From Mariprofundus erugo (GTDB taxonomy: Bacteria; Pseudomonadota; Zetaproteobacteria; Mariprofundales; Mariprofundaceae), in the NCBI RefSeq assembly GCF_005818865.1, contig NZ_VBRY01000001.1, forward strand, positions 310,001 to 374,000: DNA of 64,000 nt, in the 5' to 3' direction. Under the pieces are notes generated by a model. The model ran no database searches, had not been told where the DNA came from, and saw only the letters and a list, made by a program, of their open reading frames with translations. How positions within the stretch are numbered: position 1 is the stretch's first letter; the number at the start of each line of letters is the position of its first letter. Positions 9,433-17,765 of this stretch are shown one piece after another. The translations under genes were made by a program, and so were the position numbers.

Positions 9433-10134
9433 TCAGGAAAAATGCAATGTCTGTTGGAAATGTGCCGGTGCGATATCGGGAAGCTGCCAGTGGATCGGCT
9501 CCATATCGTGTGCCTGCAGCCAGTGATTGGCTTTGGAAAAGTGGTGGCAGCCGAAAAAACCCCGATAGGCTGATAGCGGTGAGGGGTGAGGGGCATCGAG
9601 TATCAGGTGGCGTGAAGGGTCAATGTCTTTCCCCTTTGCCTGTGATGCACTGCCCCAGAGCATGAATACAAGATGCTCCCTGTTGTGATTCAGGGTCCGG
9701 ATCACCTGATCGGTAAAGGGTTCCCAGCCCCGCTTCTGATGGGAGGCCGCCTTGCCTGCCGCAACGGTGAGGGTGGTGTTGAGTAATAAAACACCTTGCT
9801 TTGCCCAGCTGGTCAGATCGCCGTGGTCGGCTGGTTTGATGCCCAGGTCATCGTGGAGCTCGCGATAAATGTTGCGCAGGGATGGTGGTACTTTGATGCC
9901 GGGTGGTACGGAAAAGCTAAGGCCATGGGCCTGTCCCGGACCGTGATAAGGGTCCTGGCCGAGAATGACCACCTTGACCTGATCAAACGGCGTTTGCTGA
10001 AAAGCCTCAAAGCGCATTGAGGCGGGTGGGCAGGTGAGTGGCTCTGTTGCCAGGAAATCAGCCAGCTGTTGCATGTAGGGAAGGGTCAGTTCCTCTGCCA
10101 GATAAGGATCCCATGATGGCGAGATACTTTTCAT
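9433..10134 (-). CDS. ung: Uracil-DNA glycosylase
   Basis: Removes uracil from DNA as the first step of base-excision repair. The 233-residue protein has the family-1 signature VVILGQDPYHGPGQAHGLSF with the catalytic Asp and the water-activating loop, the uracil-binding VLLLNTTLTV region, and the DNA-intercalation motif HPSPLSAYRGFFGCHHFSKAN (Leu in SPLSAY). The length is normal and the ATG start at 10134 begins a typical N terminus. Confidence 0.97.
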   Translation of the reverse strand: MKSISPSWDPYLAEELTLPYMQQLADFLATEPLTCPPASMRFEAFQQTPFDQVKVVILGQDPYHGPGQAHGLSFSVPPGIKVPPSLRNIYRELHDDLGIKPADHGDLTSWAKQGVLLLNTTLTVAAGKAASHQKRGWEPFTDQVIRTLNHNREHLVFMLWGSASQAKGKDIDPSRHLILDAPHPSPLSAYRGFFGCHHFSKANHWLQAHDMEPIHWQLPDIAPAHFQQTLHFS

Positions 10135-10218
10135 GGGTTGTTGTCAGTCCGGTTGGTCATGGGCGCAAGTGTATGGTGTTGCTGATGGATTGCCATCCTG
10201 TTCACATGATCGGTATCA

Positions 10219-10250
10219 GCCATGGAAGCACTGAATGAATCAGCGATTTC
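10219..10250 (+). repeat. Partial dispersed repeat, copy D
   Basis: Only the terminal hairpin of the repeat family is left: GGAAGCACTGAATGAATCAG followed by CGATTTCC, right after CCAT. It abuts the 3' end of the next minus-strand gene. The hairpin pairs less well than in copies A and B, which suggests decay. Confidence 0.55.
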
Positions 10251-10496
10251 CTATGGGCCGATGATGGTGAGGGCGAGCCACGGCGTGAAGTTCAGCAGCA
10301 GAATGGCAATTTTATAGAAGGCCATGGCGCAGTAATGAATGGCGTCGAAGCGATCGGATGATATGGCGAACCAGCGTGTGTGCAGGCGATAGATCACATC
10401 ACGTGCGAAGATGAATAACAGGGCCCAGAAGATTAATATGCCCATGTTGATCAGTGTGGAGAGCAGCAGTGCTTGCCGAATTGTGTTGATATCCAT
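10251..10496 (-). CDS. DUF6868-like small inner-membrane protein
   Basis: An 81-residue protein with two hydrophobic segments (INMGILIFWALLFIFARDVI and IAILLLNFTPWLALTIIG) separated by a basic/aromatic stretch (YRLHTRWFAISSDRFDAIHY). This layout and the RLHxRWF motif match what I recall as DUF6868, a small membrane family of unknown function. GGGAG seven bases upstream supports ATG 10496. No partner gene is apparent. Confidence 0.75.
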   Translation of the reverse strand: MDINTIRQALLLSTLINMGILIFWALLFIFARDVIYRLHTRWFAISSDRFDAIHYCAMAFYKIAILLLNFTPWLALTIIGP

Positions 10497-10520
10497 GTCA
10501 GGGCTCCCGATCTGGATTGA

Positions 10521-10542
10521 TGTGTCACAACGATGTCACACA
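10521..10542 (+). promoter_or_regulatory. Possible operator shared with the alanine-rich gene
   Basis: TGTGTCACAACGATGTCACAC ends 73 bases before the prepilin start. Nearly the same 21 bases occur at 14667-14687 upstream of the alanine-rich gene, with two substitutions. The box holds two TGTCACA half-sites and its outer ends GTGT/ACAC are inverted, as in many repressor or activator sites. The factor is unknown. Confidence 0.45.
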
Positions 10543-10614
10543 AGTGACGCTTGATTTATCCGCTGTGGTAAGGATTATACCCAACCGTTTACAACTTGAA
10601 AACGGAGGAATGAT

Positions 10615-11367
10615 ATGCAGGAACGCATACAGCAGAATAACAGTCGATTGAATGAAAGGGAGCGCGGTTTTACGCTGATCGAAATGATCGGTGTACTGGC
10701 GGTGATCGCAGTACTTGCTTCCATGGTTGCACCGAAGATTTTCGATGCCATCAGAGATTCCAAGGTGGATACCCTGCTTTCGGACGTAAGCAACGTTCGT
10801 ACCGAGGTAGTCTCCTTCTACAAAGATACCAGTCGCTTCCCTGAGCACCAGGCCGGTCCTGCAGCTGCAGCCGGTTTCAATGAGATGATCACCAACTCTG
10901 TCGCATCTGCTACTGCCGGTGTGGTGGGTGCTGCGATTCGTGGCTGGCGTGGCCCTTACCTGGACAAGCAGCTGAGCAATCCGCTGAATCCGAACTCCAA
11001 TATCTCTGTTGAGTCCACCCGTCTCTTCCCGGGTACCATCGTGAGCTTCGATATTAACGGTGACGGTATTGTTGATTACACCAACGGTGCTGCTCCTGCC
11101 GGTAACCCGAATGCACTCAAGAACGATATCTCCTACATGGTGATTGACGGTTTGAGCTTCGAAGAGGCACAGCGTATCAGTAATGCACTGGACAGCGACG
11201 TGGACGCAGGTGCGGCCGGTGTTGCCGGTGGTGCTGCTAACTGGTGGCAGACTGGTCGTGTGGTTGCTTTCAAGGCTGCGACCTTTGCTGCAGCACAGGC
11301 TGGTCCTGCTGCGCTGCCGGTTCGTAATGCCGATGTGGCCGTCTGGATTTTCCTCGGCGCTCGTTAA
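10615..11367 (+). CDS. MSHA-like prepilin / pseudopilin (probable major pilin)
   Basis: A 250-residue type IV pilin-like protein. A short basic leader ends at ERG, then the class III signal FTLIEMIGVLAVIAVLASMV, to be cut after Gly and N-methylated at Phe, with the conserved Glu+5. The C-terminal head is rich in Ala, Gly and Asn and contains DINGDGIVDY, an acidic DxNxDG-type loop that could bind calcium. GGAGG sits a few bases before ATG 10615. A strong terminator directly after it and its position at the head of the locus suggest separate high expression, as for a major pilin. Confidence 0.85.
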   Translation: MQERIQQNNSRLNERERGFTLIEMIGVLAVIAVLASMVAPKIFDAIRDSKVDTLLSDVSNVRTEVVSFYKDTSRFPEHQAGPAAAAGFNEMITNSVASATAGVVGAAIRGWRGPYLDKQLSNPLNPNSNISVESTRLFPGTIVSFDINGDGIVDYTNGAAPAGNPNALKNDISYMVIDGLSFEEAQRISNALDSDVDAGAAGVAGGAANWWQTGRVVAFKAATFAAAQAGPAALPVRNADVAVWIFLGAR

Positions 11368-11394
11368 TTACACAGTCTGATGTTTCTGTGAATG

Positions 11395-11424
11395 AAAAAG
11401 GCCCGGTTTGTCCGGGCCTTTTTT
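11395..11424 (+). terminator. Rho-independent terminator after the prepilin gene
   Basis: AAAAAGGCCCGG (11395-11406) and CCGGGCCTTTTTT (11412-11424) flank a TTTGT loop. It separates the prepilin transcript from the ATPase gene downstream. Confidence 0.92.
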
Positions 11425-11604
11425 ATATCTGCGCTGCGATATGAGTTTCTGTCGCTCAGGAATGCCCTGAATCGCGTATGTCTATCGTGCTTCAGTGTAT
11501 CCCTGATCGACAGGTAGGATGCAACAGTGATGATGCTTGTCTGATGAACAGTCAGGTTTCAGGTTTGTGTGGCAAACACTGAATCAGTCACAGGGTTTGC
11601 TGTT

Positions 11605-11760
11605 AAGGAGATGCTGATTTATTGCCCTCCTGGCAAAAATCAGTTCGCAAAGACAAAAGTGTGGTTTTGTCTTTGCTTACAAATCAGGCACTTTCGCGTC
11701 TGATTTGGCGAGCCGTCCATGGCTCGCGCGGAAGCGCCGAATGAATCAGCGCTTCCTTAA
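11605..11760 (+). repeat. Dispersed hairpin-rich repeat, copy B (longest)
   Basis: Fills most of the 350-base gap between the prepilin terminator and the ATPase gene; the rest of the gap shows nothing recognisable. It holds four hairpins in a row: CTGATTTATTGCC with GGCAAAAATCAG; AAGACAAAA with TTTTGTCTT; GCGAGCC with GGCTCGC; and GGAAGCGC with GCGCTTCC around CGAATGAATCA. Its 3' end runs directly into the ribosome-binding site of the next gene, so it would lie in that gene's leader if transcribed from upstream. Confidence 0.75.
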
Positions 11761-11772
11761 AGGAGAGTGGTT

Positions 11773-13428
11773 TTGTCTGAGAATACGGGTCGTCTGGGTG
11801 AGCGGTTAATAAAAAAAGGGGTTATCAGTGCGACGCAGCTGGAGCTGGCGCTGCGTGAGCATAAGCGGCGCGGGCGGCATCTGGGTGAGGTACTGGTAGA
11901 CCTCGGCTTCATCTCCGAGTCGGAGCTGGCCGGGCTGCTGGCGGATGAGACACGTGCGCAGGTCGTTGATCTCAAGGGCATGATCCTTGATGACGAGTTG
12001 CTGAAGCTGATCCCGTATGCCGCCGCCAAGCGCTATCAGGTGGTGCCTCTCTATCGCGAGGATGGCAAGCTGATCGTTGCGATGTCCGATACCTTCAATG
12101 TGGTGGCTATCGATTATCTCGGCAAGCAGACCGGCATGATGATTGAGGTCAAGGGCGCGATCGATAGTGATATCCAGGGCGTGATCGATCATCACTATGC
12201 ACAGGGCTTGAGCATTGAGGATACGATCGACCTGATTTTGAATCAGGGGCTCGGCGTGGACGGGCAGCTGGGCGAGTCGCCACTGGTGCGACTGGTGGAT
12301 CAGTTGCTGGCCCTGGCGATCAAGCGCAGTGCCACGGATATTCATATCGAGCCGGGTGAGAAAACCGTGCGTGTGCGTATGCGGGTGGATGGTGTGTTGC
12401 AGCAGGTGCAGTTGATTCCGGCCGAGCTGTATGCGCCGCTTTCGACCCGTATCAAGGTGATGTCGAAACTTGATGTGACCGAACACCGGATTCCGCAGGA
12501 TGGTCGTACCTCATTCCGCTTTGCCGGGCGTCAGGTGGATCTGCGTATCTCCTTTTTGCCTACGGTGCATGGTGAGAGCGTGGTGATTCGAGTGCTGGAC
12601 TCCAATCCGCGCCAGATGAGTATGGATAGTCTGGGGTTGTCGAAGGCGCATTATCAGCAGTTTTCGCGCCTGGTGCATGCGCCACACGGCATTATTCTGG
12701 TGACCGGTCCGACCGGTTCGGGTAAAACGACAACGCTGTATACGGCCATCGGTAGTGTGAACTCGATTGATCGCAGTATTTTCACGCTCGAGGATCCGGT
12801 GGAATATATGTTGCCGCTGGTGCGGCAGACGCAGGTGAACCCGGATGTGGGTACCAGCTTTGCCAATGGTTTAAGGGCGATTTTGCGTCAGGATCCCGAT
12901 ATTATCCTGGTGGGTGAGATTCGAGATGCCGAGACGGCCACGCTGGCGATTCGAGCCGCCCTGACAGGCCATCTGGTGCTCTCCAGTTTGCATACCAATG
13001 ATGCCGCCGGTGCCATTCCCCGCTTGATTGATATGGGGGTGGAGCCCTATCTGATTCCATCCTGTCTGCTCGGTGTGTTGTCACAGCGACTGGTGCGCAA
13101 GCTTTGTCCGCACTGCAAGCAAAAGCATGAACCGCATGAGGCGGTACTCGGGCGGCTCGGGGTGGGGCTTGAGCGCCTTAAGGGAATGGAGTTCTGGGAG
13201 GCGGTTGGTTGTGATCGCTGTAACCATGGTTACAAAGGGCGGCTTGCTATTTATGAGCTGCTGACGATGAGTGATCAGTATCATGATGCGATTATGCAGG
13301 ATCAGCGCATTGGGCGTGAAATGCTGCGCAGCAATGGCATGACCTTCATGATGGAGGACGGACTGGAAAAGGTGTCGCTTGGATTGACCAGTGTGGATGA
13401 AGTGTTGCGGGTTGTGAACGATGCCTGA
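11773..13428 (+). CDS. MshE/PilB-type pilus extension ATPase with MshEN domain
   Basis: Hexameric ATPase that would drive pilus extension. The N terminus has two MshEN-like repeats (RLGERLIKKGVISATQLELA and HLGEVLVDLGFISESELAGL), the fold that binds c-di-GMP in MshE. The C-terminal T2SSE domain has Walker A GPTGSGKTTT (near residue 315), an Asp box, Walker B ILVGEIRDAETA, the His box LSSLHTNDA, and a four-Cys zinc site (CPHC and CDRC). TTG 11773 is preferred: AGGAG at 11761-11765 is seven bases away, while GTG 11767 lies almost on top of it. The gene overlaps the next by 8 bases. Confidence 0.92.
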   Translation: MSENTGRLGERLIKKGVISATQLELALREHKRRGRHLGEVLVDLGFISESELAGLLADETRAQVVDLKGMILDDELLKLIPYAAAKRYQVVPLYREDGKLIVAMSDTFNVVAIDYLGKQTGMMIEVKGAIDSDIQGVIDHHYAQGLSIEDTIDLILNQGLGVDGQLGESPLVRLVDQLLALAIKRSATDIHIEPGEKTVRVRMRVDGVLQQVQLIPAELYAPLSTRIKVMSKLDVTEHRIPQDGRTSFRFAGRQVDLRISFLPTVHGESVVIRVLDSNPRQMSMDSLGLSKAHYQQFSRLVHAPHGIILVTGPTGSGKTTTLYTAIGSVNSIDRSIFTLEDPVEYMLPLVRQTQVNPDVGTSFANGLRAILRQDPDIILVGEIRDAETATLAIRAALTGHLVLSSLHTNDAAGAIPRLIDMGVEPYLIPSCLLGVLSQRLVRKLCPHCKQKHEPHEAVLGRLGVGLERLKGMEFWEAVGCDRCNHGYKGRLAIYELLTMSDQYHDAIMQDQRIGREMLRSNGMTFMMEDGLEKVSLGLTSVDEVLRVVNDA

Positions 13429-14635
13429 TTATCGCTACCGGGCATCCGACAGTGCCGGCAAGACCGTCAGTGGCTCTTTGTCGGCGCTGGATGAGGCGGA
13501 CCTTGAGCAAAAACTCAAGCAGGACGGGTTGTGGCTTATTTCTGCCAAACAACAGGCGGCGGCTGGTGAAAGTAACAAGCGCGCGCTCAGAAAACAGAAG
13601 GTCAAGCGCAAGGATCTGATTGAGTTTTGTACCGGCATGATTCCGATGCTGGGGGCCGGTTTGCCGCTGGTGGAGTCGCTGGAGGCGATGTCGGAAGAGC
13701 TGGGGAATCCCACCTTGCGGCAGTTGATGGCTGATCTCAAGCAGGCGGTGGAGTCGGGTAGTGGTTTTGCCGAAGCGATGAGGGCCTATCCGAAGGCATT
13801 CCCTGATGTGATGGTTAACCTGATTGCTGCAGGTGAGTACTCCGGCAGCCTGATTGCCTCCTTTACCGAGCTTAAAAGCTATTTCAGCTGGCTGGAGCGG
13901 CTGCAGGCGGATGTGCGGCAGGCGACGATCTATCCCAGTATGGTGCTGGTCGCAACCGTGATGTTTATTATGTTGTTGTTCTCGTTTGTGATTCCGAAAT
14001 TTACAGCCTTGCTGGTGGGGCTTGGTGTGGAGTTGCCGATGCCGACCCGTGTTGTCATCGGGGTGGGTGATTTTATGGCCAGCTTCTGGCCGATTGTCTT
14101 TTCTGTGCCGGTGATTGCCGTGGTGATGGTGGCGGCAGCGCTGCATGTCTCCGAGCGCTTTGCCTATCTGTATGAGCGGGTGAAATTCAAATTACCGCTG
14201 TTCGGTGAACTCAACCGCATGATTGCGATTACGCGACTGACGCGAAATCTGTCGACGATGTACCGGGTGGGGGTGCCGTTGCTGGAGGCACTGGAGTTCT
14301 GTCGTCAGCTGGTCGGCAGTATCTACCTGGCCAAATCACTGCACGAGATCGCACAGGATATCTCCGAAGGTGTGCAGTTGACGGCAGCATTCCGCATGCA
14401 TGCGGTGTTTCCGCCGATGGTGTTGCGCATGGTCTCAATCGGCGAGTCGACGGGTAATCTGGATCAGGCACTCGATCATGTGTCGGCATTTTATGATGAG
14501 GAAATTCCTCGTAGAATTCAGAAGATATTCTCGATTATGGAGCCGGCCATTATTATGGTGCTGGTTGCCGTGGTCGGCTTTGTTGCCTTATCGATCTTTA
14601 TGCCTATATTGGGCCTGCTAAGCGCAGTGCATTAG
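13421..14635 (+). CDS. MshG/PilC-type inner-membrane platform protein
   Basis: A 404-residue polytopic protein on which the extension ATPase acts. Two T2SSF domains are visible, each with the family's GxxLxxAL pattern (LGAGLPLVESLEAM near residue 75; YRVGVPLLEALEF near 280), and three hydrophobic segments, including PSMVLVATVMFIMLLFSF and the C-terminal IIMVLVAVVGFVALSIFMPI. It overlaps the ATPase gene by 8 bases, so the two are translationally coupled. Confidence 0.92.
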   Translation: MPDYRYRASDSAGKTVSGSLSALDEADLEQKLKQDGLWLISAKQQAAAGESNKRALRKQKVKRKDLIEFCTGMIPMLGAGLPLVESLEAMSEELGNPTLRQLMADLKQAVESGSGFAEAMRAYPKAFPDVMVNLIAAGEYSGSLIASFTELKSYFSWLERLQADVRQATIYPSMVLVATVMFIMLLFSFVIPKFTALLVGLGVELPMPTRVVIGVGDFMASFWPIVFSVPVIAVVMVAAALHVSERFAYLYERVKFKLPLFGELNRMIAITRLTRNLSTMYRVGVPLLEALEFCRQLVGSIYLAKSLHEIAQDISEGVQLTAAFRMHAVFPPMVLRMVSIGESTGNLDQALDHVSAFYDEEIPRRIQKIFSIMEPAIIMVLVAVVGFVALSIFMPILGLLSAVH

Positions 14636-14666
14636 CGGGGGATAATTTTTAGTTGACTTAAATGCT

Positions 14667-14687
14667 TGTGTCACAATGATGTAACAC
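14667..14687 (+). promoter_or_regulatory. Second copy of the shared TGTGTCACAA box
   Basis: TGTGTCACAATGATGTAACAC matches the box at 10521 in 19 of 21 positions and ends 47 bases before the alanine-rich gene. TTGACT at 14653-14658 could be the -35 element of a promoter overlapping the box. That would put the alanine-rich gene and the first prepilin under one regulator. Confidence 0.45.
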
Positions 14688-14734
14688 GAAAATGCGATAG
14701 TTAAGTCGATTTTATTTATGTACAGGAGTGGAGT

Positions 14735-15157
14735 ATGAAGAAGCATATCGTGGGTGCGGTTGCAGTACTTGCAATGATGGCCAGCCCTGTTGCCTGGGCA
14801 GGTGATGGTGAGCACAAGCATCAGAATGATGTAAAACAGAGTGAGCACAGCAGTGATGGTGAGCATGCATCCACTGCAACTGCAACTGCAACGACCGCAA
14901 CAACAGCGGCAGCGACCGCTGCAGCTGGTGCTGCTGCAGCAGCTGCCGGTGCGGCAGCGGCGGGCGCAGCCGTGGCTGGTGGTACTGCCGGCGTGGTTCC
15001 GAGTGCAGGTGTTGTGGCCGCAGGTACAGCAAGTGGTGTGACCGCTGCTGCACCAGTCGCAGCAGCCAGTGCTGCCGGTGGTGTGACCGCTGCAAGTGCT
15101 CCTGCAGGTGTTTCCGGCGCCTCTTCTGTTCGTTACTCATACACCAGTCGTCACTGA
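14735..15157 (+). CDS. Alanine-rich secreted protein of unknown function
   Basis: A 140-residue low-complexity protein, not recognised. MKKHIVGAVAVLAMMASPVAWAG is a clear Sec signal with cleavage after AWA. A His/Asp/Glu-rich stretch (GDGEHKHQND, SEHSSDGEH) follows, then about 90 residues of Ala, Thr, Gly and Val, ending in an aromatic and basic tail (SSVRYSYTSRH). CAGGAG precedes the start. It sits between the platform gene and the second prepilin, with its own upstream box and a downstream stem-loop, so it may be strongly expressed. The His-rich part could bind metal; that is a guess. Confidence 0.7.
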   Translation: MKKHIVGAVAVLAMMASPVAWAGDGEHKHQNDVKQSEHSSDGEHASTATATATTATTAAATAAAGAAAAAAGAAAAGAAVAGGTAGVVPSAGVVAAGTASGVTAAAPVAAASAAGGVTAASAPAGVSGASSVRYSYTSRH

Positions 15158-15195
15158 TCACTGGTTCATTGCGGCCTGATTTCAGGTTGTATTCG

Positions 15196-15249
15196 GCGCA
15201 GGTGAGCAGATTGAGAGCCATGCTTTCATTCCACAATGCTCACCTGCGC
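15196..15249 (+). terminator. Long stem-loop after the alanine-rich gene
   Basis: GCGCAGGTGAGCA (15196-15208) and TGCTCACCTGCGC (15237-15249) pair over 13 bp around a 28-base loop. It lies in the 215-base gap before the second prepilin gene. There is no clean T-run, so it may be a weak terminator or an RNA-stabilising end. Confidence 0.5.
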
Positions 15250-15372
15250 ATTTATAAATGCCTTTTGTAATGCAGCTTGGTGTTTGTGTGATGTGCGGGT
15301 CAGATTAATTCCGGCCCCATTCGTCTGCATTGGGGTATATCGATGTAAAGGAAACGGGGATTTAGCAATCAT

Positions 15373-16302
15373 ATGAGATCCGCTCGACAGGCGTATGGCT
15401 TTACGCTGATTGAAATGATAGGCGTTTTGGCAATTATGTCCGTCTTTGCCGCCATGGTTGTCCCTAACCTGATCAAACGTCTGGATATCAGTTATGCCGA
15501 TGCGGAAACCAAAACGCTGAATAATCTGGCCCTTGATCTTGAACAATATATTCTGACCAAACGTCGCATTCCTTCGGTCGCCGGTGGCGAGGTGCTGGTG
15601 ACACCGGTTGGTGCAGTGGCAGGTCCGTGGTTTCAGGAGCTGGCCGCTCAATCGGCATTGCCTCCGACGAAGATTCAGCAAAATGAAAAGGGCATCAATC
15701 GAATCTATTATATCGATCCCGGTTTTTTTACCCTGGGCGGCGCTTTTCTGGGCTATGACCAGAACGCAGCAGCAGTGGCTGCCGTGCCCACGTTTCCGAT
15801 TGCAGCTCCGAACAGCCCGCGCATTATGATTGTCTCCGATCTTCAGCCTGCTGCCGTGGCCCGTCCGGCAGCCCTGACGGCAGCGCAGTTTCAGGCGGTC
15901 TGGGATCAGCCTCAGCAGGGCAATCCTGCCGCCGCACTGCCTCCGATCGTGGAAGGGGATTCGGTGGTGATCAAACGCATCAACCTTTCCTATCTGTTCA
16001 ATCATGTGTTGCTGCAAAATAATGTGAACAATGTCCTTGCTCCAAGTTACAGGGTTGAGGGGCAGCCTGTTGCTGCTCCGATCCTTCTGCCGAATGCAGC
16101 GGCAGCCATGGTGCCGACCGATCTGTATCTGATGCCGGGTACCCGTGTATCGCTCTATGCCGAAGGTGCTGTTCCTGTGTTGCAACAGGAGTTCCTCGTC
16201 AACGGCTTTGCCAGCTACCGCTATGATCAGGTGGTGGCGCCGGTATTGAATGCTGCAGGTGCGGTGGTGACGCCGGGGCAGAACGCCTGGTTTAGAAATT
16301 AA
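15373..16302 (+). CDS. Second prepilin-like protein of the MSHA-like locus
   Basis: A 309-residue pilin-like protein with leader MRSARQAYG and class III motif FTLIEMIGVLAIMSVFAAMV, almost the same as the first prepilin over the helix. The head is larger and Ala/Pro-rich, with no close family that I recognise. The stop codon shares one base with the next start (TAATG), so it is translated with the assembly proteins. It is probably a minor or tip pilin; that assignment rests on position only. Confidence 0.83.
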   Translation: MRSARQAYGFTLIEMIGVLAIMSVFAAMVVPNLIKRLDISYADAETKTLNNLALDLEQYILTKRRIPSVAGGEVLVTPVGAVAGPWFQELAAQSALPPTKIQQNEKGINRIYYIDPGFFTLGGAFLGYDQNAAAVAAVPTFPIAAPNSPRIMIVSDLQPAAVARPAALTAAQFQAVWDQPQQGNPAAALPPIVEGDSVVIKRINLSYLFNHVLLQNNVNNVLAPSYRVEGQPVAAPILLPNAAAAMVPTDLYLMPGTRVSLYAEGAVPVLQQEFLVNGFASYRYDQVVAPVLNAAGAVVTPGQNAWFRN

Positions 16303-17765
16303 TGTCGACGATCATTCAGCAGGGCAAGCGATTACTGCATCGCCTGGCGTCGGGCCGTTTGTTCAGAGGGTCCAAATCCCTCGGGGTTAGCTGGATTCAG
16401 GGTGATGTGCATGTGGTCTATTATCGTGGCCGGCATCTGCCGCAGCGATGGAAGTCGGATACCCCTGTGCACACGGCAGATCAGTTCAGGGATGCGTTGA
16501 TCAAGGCCAAAGGGCGTCTTCGTATCGGTGCCGAGTGCGAAGTGTTTATGGTGCTGGATCAGGATCAGATGAGCCATTCACAGGTGCAGGCTCCGCCTGT
16601 GAAAAACAAGGACCTGCGACGTTTTCTGGCCCGCCAGATTGAAACCGAGCAGACATTTGTCGGCGATGCCGCCTGGAGCTGGAGTAACGCATTATCGGAT
16701 GATCGCAGTGGCAAGCATCATGTGTTGATGCATATGATGCCGAAAACGGATCTTGATGAGATCATCGAACGGATGCTTGCGATCGGTTTCTATCCGAAAG
16801 CGATTGTACCGCTTGCCGAGGTATTGAACTCTCATATCTGTCGACTGGATATCGATCCCGAAGAGACGTTGGTGCTGCTGGCATCTTTTGCCGGCAAGAC
16901 CGATATTCTGGTGGCCAGGGGATCGGGCAAGATTCTGTTTATCCGCGATTTGCCCTATTCAGCGCAGGATAATTATCAGCAGGTGTTGCGCGATGTGGAG
17001 CTCTCGGTGCTCTATGCCAAGCAGAAGTTTTCCGCTCTGATCAACAAGGTTTCGGTTGCCGGTGAGTCTTCCACGCAACTCGAAGAGTTTTTGAAAGAAA
17101 ACCTGAAGCTTGAGTTTATTCTGCCGGATGATGACTGGCATCATCCTTACTGCTGGGCTATGGATGCGGCCGAATTTCGTGGTGAGAGTACGGCCAACCT
17201 TGTACCGGCAGCGGTGCGCCGGTCACACCTTGTACATAACTCGCTGCGCTGGACGGTGGCGGGTACCGGCTTGCTGGCTGTTTCGGCCGTACTGGTCGTG
17301 GGTGAGGTCGAATATATTATTGCCAACTCCCAGCAGGTGATTGGCGGACGTCAGGAGTTGCGTCATTTGCAGTCGGAGTTGCGCTCACTGGAGAGCAGCC
17401 AGCAGCAATTTGAGGAGCAGTCGCGTCGTATCGATTATTTTTCAGTCAACTCTGCCGGTGAACACGGCGTTAATTTCCTCCGCTATCTTGGCAAAGCGAT
17501 GCCATCAAAAATGATTTTGTTAAAAGTGAATGTGGTGGATACAAAGGCGGGGCAATGGACTTTTGTGATCGATGGGATGATGGGAGCCAATGTTCCTGTC
17601 GGCGAGGCTGTGACCTATATCGAATCACTGGGGAAGGCGCTTGAGTCCCGGCCGCTGAATGCGAAGCTGGAAGACTGGCAGGGAAATCTTGATCAGGTGT
17701 TGCATTCAGGCGGTGCGCATCGTCGTCAGCAGCTGCGCTTTAACTTCAAGGGTTCACTGCAATGA
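16302..17765 (+). CDS. MshI/PilM-like assembly protein with a C-terminal PilN-like part
   Basis: A 487-residue protein. Residues 1-280 look like a degenerate PilM/MshI actin-like domain (KSLGVSWIQGDVHVVYYRG at the start; VLLASFAGKTDILVARG near 195). A transmembrane helix near 315-335 (VAGTGLLAVSAVLVVGEVEY) is followed by a coiled-coil stretch (RQELRHLQSELRSLESSQQQ) and a periplasmic end, the layout of PilN. It would link the cytoplasmic platform to the periplasmic PilO/PilP-like proteins. It overlaps its neighbours by 1 and 4 bases. Confidence 0.7.
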   Translation: MSTIIQQGKRLLHRLASGRLFRGSKSLGVSWIQGDVHVVYYRGRHLPQRWKSDTPVHTADQFRDALIKAKGRLRIGAECEVFMVLDQDQMSHSQVQAPPVKNKDLRRFLARQIETEQTFVGDAAWSWSNALSDDRSGKHHVLMHMMPKTDLDEIIERMLAIGFYPKAIVPLAEVLNSHICRLDIDPEETLVLLASFAGKTDILVARGSGKILFIRDLPYSAQDNYQQVLRDVELSVLYAKQKFSALINKVSVAGESSTQLEEFLKENLKLEFILPDDDWHHPYCWAMDAAEFRGESTANLVPAAVRRSHLVHNSLRWTVAGTGLLAVSAVLVVGEVEYIIANSQQVIGGRQELRHLQSELRSLESSQQQFEEQSRRIDYFSVNSAGEHGVNFLRYLGKAMPSKMILLKVNVVDTKAGQWTFVIDGMMGANVPVGEAVTYIESLGKALESRPLNAKLEDWQGNLDQVLHSGGAHRRQQLRFNFKGSLQ

